A stretch of DNA of 64,000 nt from Dipteris shenzhenensis. Taxonomy: Eukaryota > Polypodiophyta > Polypodiopsida > Gleicheniales. The notes beneath the pieces are model-generated. The model had not been told where the DNA came from. It worked only from the letters and a program-made list of their open reading frames with translations, and did not search any database. Of the stretch, positions 61,973-64,000 are shown piece by piece. Every line of letters begins with the position of its first letter. The first letter of the stretch is position 1. A program made the translations under genes and the position numbers. The DNA is taken from NCBI GenBank assembly GCA_047967505.1, contig CM106540.1; one strand, written 5' to 3'.

Positions 61973-62236
61973 GATAGAGAAAGGTGCTTGGGGAGATGTC
62001 TCAAGGGAACAAAGATTTTGCAAGCTGTGTGACCAAGAACAAGTAGAGACTGAAGCACATGTCCTCCTTACATGCACACGGTATGCCTGCATAAGGAGGG
62101 ACTTTAACAATATTACAGAGGAACACGACACCCTAGCAAGCTTGCTCTCACATAGCCATATAGCCACTCTGGGTAACTATATTGCCAAGGTTCTTAAATA
62201 TCGTGAATGTTGTATTAATCAATGTATTTCAAAATA
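61972..62236 (+). pseudogene. Foreign LINE C-terminal zinc finger (animal-like CCHC type)
   Basis: An uninterrupted stretch of 87 codons in one frame reads EIEKGAWGDVSREQRFCKLC, DQEQVETEAHVLLTCTRYAC, IRRDFNNITEEHDTLASLLS, HIATLGNYIAKVLKYRECC, ending ISK at TAA 62234-62236. The CKLC...EAHVLLTC pattern (CX2C, then HX4C) resembles C-termini I associate with retroelement proteins common in animals (ERLCTLCDxxEVEDEEHFLLxC type). It is unlike the zf-RVT of the plant L1 families around it. No start codon is present; it is a 5'-truncated tail of another element family. Confidence 0.6.
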
Positions 62237-62334
62237 ATTGTTCTCCCCCCCTTCCATAAAAGGAAGGAGACACTTGTATCGTGACTTTTATGGGTCCCAT
62301 GGGTCGGTATTTCGGCCCCCAGAGGATGGTAATA

Positions 62335-62357
62335 CATTCTTCTTCTTCTTCTTCTTC
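62335..62357. repeat. (TTC)n run at an element joint
   Basis: Tandem TTC units follow CGGCCCCCAGAGGATGG and AATACA and end where LINE-A sequence resumes (CTTGGGATCCTGGAGG). The run could be the 3' tail repeat of the foreign element. Confidence 0.75.
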
Positions 62358-63290
62358 TTGGCCTTGGGATCCTGGAGGTTGTGGTTATATGGAGGTGCAC
62401 CTATCAGGTGCTTGCAGTGGGACCCAGGAGAGTGGGAATGGATAGATCATGGGCACCGAGAGAGGGGGATTCCCTTCTTTCGTTTCACGGTTAGTAATGC
62501 CAGGAGGTTTCAGCTGAACAGTAGGGGTTGGATTCCCTCCAGAGCCCCCCATTGGAAAAGCTTTTTCGTCACCGCAGACTTGCGTAGAAGTTTCTGGAGG
62601 AGGCTCTGGAAATCCCTCAGAAATAGAAAGATCACTCTTTTCTTTTGGCTTTCTATTCATGGAGGGATTACAGTGAACCTGTGGATATCACGATTTGGGG
62701 CTGATCCCACTTGTCCTCGATGCCATTCTGCAGAGGAGTCAGTGCGACATTGCCTTTGGGACTGCAGTCAGGCGAGGACTGTTTGGAAAGGGGTTGCTCG
62801 GATACTCAGCATCTTTCACACTTCCCCTTTCTTCATCACTTGGGGCTTGGTCGCATGGTTATCTCTTACCGGGCCCCAGGTGTTTTATGAGGGTGAGCCT
62901 TCTTCTTGGGCACTCTCAGTCCGCCGGCAGGTGATAGAGCCCTGCTCTCTACAGGATGTTCCACTTACTCCCTTCAGAGCTTCTCATGTTTCAGTGGACA
63001 CCTCTTGGGAGATTTTGGCTAGCATTTCCTCTTGGCACATTTGGAGAGCCAGATGTACTAAGGCCTTGGATGGCACCCAGATACACCCATTACAGGTGTT
63101 CACGGGTATTTGGTCTGACACAGTTCACACTTTGATAGCCATATGGGCTAGCATGCAGGGCCCTTCACCGGCAGCCTCTTCTAGAAGGGCTATATTTCTT
63201 CGAGTTTGGAGAGGTTCTCCCTTTTTCTCGGAGGTTTCTACCGGATTGAGATGGCACTATCAGCCTCAATCCTTTCTTTTTGGCTCTTGA
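62357..63290 (+). CDS. LINE-A ORF2 C-terminus, intact zf-RVT
   Basis: An open stretch of more than 300 codons begins ALGSWRLWLYGGAPIRCLQW and runs through WKSLRNRKITLFFWLSIHGG, CPRCHSAEESVRHCLWDC and SLTGPQVFYEGEPSSWALSV. It ends SGIWSDTVHTLIAIW-like sequence and QPQSFLFGS with a natural stop at 63290. It is the least damaged LINE-A C-terminus in the window and of the same subfamily as copy 3. The apparent upstream start at 62238 lies in other sequence and is not a real initiation site. Confidence 0.7.
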
Positions 63291-63398
63291 GCTTTTCGTG
63301 CATTGCATGATGTATCCCGTATGGAGCTTGCTCTAACGGTTTTTCTTTAATACTTAATAGAAGTCTCTTTTTGCAAAAAAAAAAAAAACTCAATGCCA

Positions 63399-63997
63399 AG
63401 ACAATAATGCAATAGGCCCAAATTTGTCATGTCAAAGTTGTAACATAAAGCAGAGTGCACTGCTGTAATTTGCTGCAAATCACTGCCAGTGAGTATGATG
63501 TCATCCACATATAGTACCAACATGACCAATTCTGATTTTGGCTGTAGAACATATAGATTTGGCTCTGTATGAGTGTTTACGAAGCCCTGGGACAGCAAAA
63601 ACTGATGTATCTTCTGATACCACGCAGGAGCTGCTTGCTTCAGCCCATATAGAGCCTTCCTGAGCTTGCATACCTTGTGCTCTTGTCCCTTCACCTCAAA
63701 AACTTGGGGCTGATGTACACAGACCTCCTCTTTAAGATCTACATTGAGGAAAGCAGTCTTGACATCCATCTGGTACACTGACCAACCATAAAACACAACA
63801 AGAGAGATGACAGAACGAATGGTGGTCATCTTGGCCACTGGAGCAAATGTCTCCTCATAATCTATCCCCTCCTCTTGTGCATACCCCTTGGCAATCAAAT
63901 GGGCTTTGTATTTCTTAATTGTGCCATCTGAATGGTATTTCACCTTGTAAATCCATTTGGTGCCAACCACATTTTTTCCAATGGGCCCATCAACCAA
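63399..63997 (-). pseudogene. Copia element 3 RT N-terminal half with YVDD
   Basis: The frame 63997-63347 shows VVGTKWIYKVKYHSDGTIKK, YKAHLIAKGYAQEEGIDYEE, TFAPVAKMTTIRSVISLVVF, GWSVYQMDVKTAFLNVDLKE (catalytic Asp), CKLRKALYGLKQAAPAWYQK and LVLYVDDIILTG (catalytic YVDD intact). It is uninterrupted up to LGLLHYCLGIEF, where the LINE poly(A) is met. Before the LINE inserted, this RT may have been intact. Confidence 0.8.
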
Positions 63998-64000
63998 GTC

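Larger units (their letters stand above)
61391..63384 (+). mobile_element. Chimeric LINE insertion in copia element 3
   Basis: The plus-strand insertion of about 2 kb is made of four parts. First is a C-rich 5' UTR-type array (about 61430-61655). Second is LINE-A RT (61657-61972), ending right after the LADD box. Third is a foreign C-terminal zinc-finger fragment with its 3' UTR (61973 to about 62330). Fourth, after a (TTC)n run, is the LINE-A zf-RVT C-terminus with 3' UTR and poly(A) (62357-63388). The target duplication brackets the whole unit, so the parts either arrived together or were joined by later insertion or deletion. Confidence 0.75.
60605..64000 (-). mobile_element. Copia element 3 (-), split by a LINE insertion; right end beyond window
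   Basis: RT N-terminal half lies at 64000-63399. The RT C-terminal half and RNase H lie at 61390-60605. The two halves are separated by a plus-strand LINE insertion (61391-63384) bracketed by a 14-bp duplication differing at one base (61377-61390, 63385-63398). The left end at 60604/60605 abuts the LINE-A' element with no LTR, so the 3' part is lost. The upstream part continues past the window. Confidence 0.8.

Overview
The window looks like nuclear DNA from a land plant with a large, repeat-rich genome. The evidence is plant-type L1 LINEs (DUF4283-like/CCHC ORF1, apurinic-type endonuclease, RT, zf-RVT tail), Ty1/copia and Ty3/gypsy polyproteins, and spliced exons with GT-AG borders. A fern, lycophyte or gymnosperm would fit, but I cannot name the species from sequence alone. 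I found no rRNA, tRNA, CRISPR array or bacterial-type operon.

Layout. 1-6.2 kb: a head-to-tail (+) chain of LINE fragments (families I call A and B). 6.2-7.9 kb: unassigned DNA. 7.94-8.88 kb: a host-type exon (-). 8.9-22.7 kb: a mostly (-) chain of LINE copies, including a nearly full-length LINE-B (15.6-20.85 kb) and two elements carrying only ORF1. 23.5-26.8 kb: two copia copies, with an LTR of about 199 bp between them. 26.8-28.55 kb: LINE-A. 28.6-40.8 kb: a gypsy element (-) split by a full-length LINE-A of about 6.75 kb flanked by a 13-bp target duplication. 40.8-44.8 kb: a LINE-A with a large internal deletion and a small internal inversion. 44.8-47.9 kb: copia gag/integrase with a primer-binding site. 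48.7-51.9 kb: LINE-A pieces, LTR-like repeats and a fragment of a cinnamoyl-CoA-reductase-like gene. 53.6-55.35 kb: four exon-like segments (-), three of them joining in phase. 56.8-60.6 kb: LINE-A (-) and a GC-rich LINE-A relative (+). 60.6-64 kb: a copia RT/RNase H (-) split by a chimeric LINE insertion with a 14-bp duplication.

Almost every transposon reading frame is broken by stops, frameshifts or lost catalytic residues. The host-type exons at both ends of the 8.9-53.6 kb transposon block lie on the same strand and could belong to one gene with a giant intron, but the splice phases I can see do not join directly, so this stays a hypothesis.

The most distinctive pattern is how the LINEs join. 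Poly(A) tails of several families sit directly against GTGTG or (GT)n/(GA)n tracts, so copies are chained head to tail. This suggests target-primed insertion into CACAC microsatellites or into the tails of older copies.
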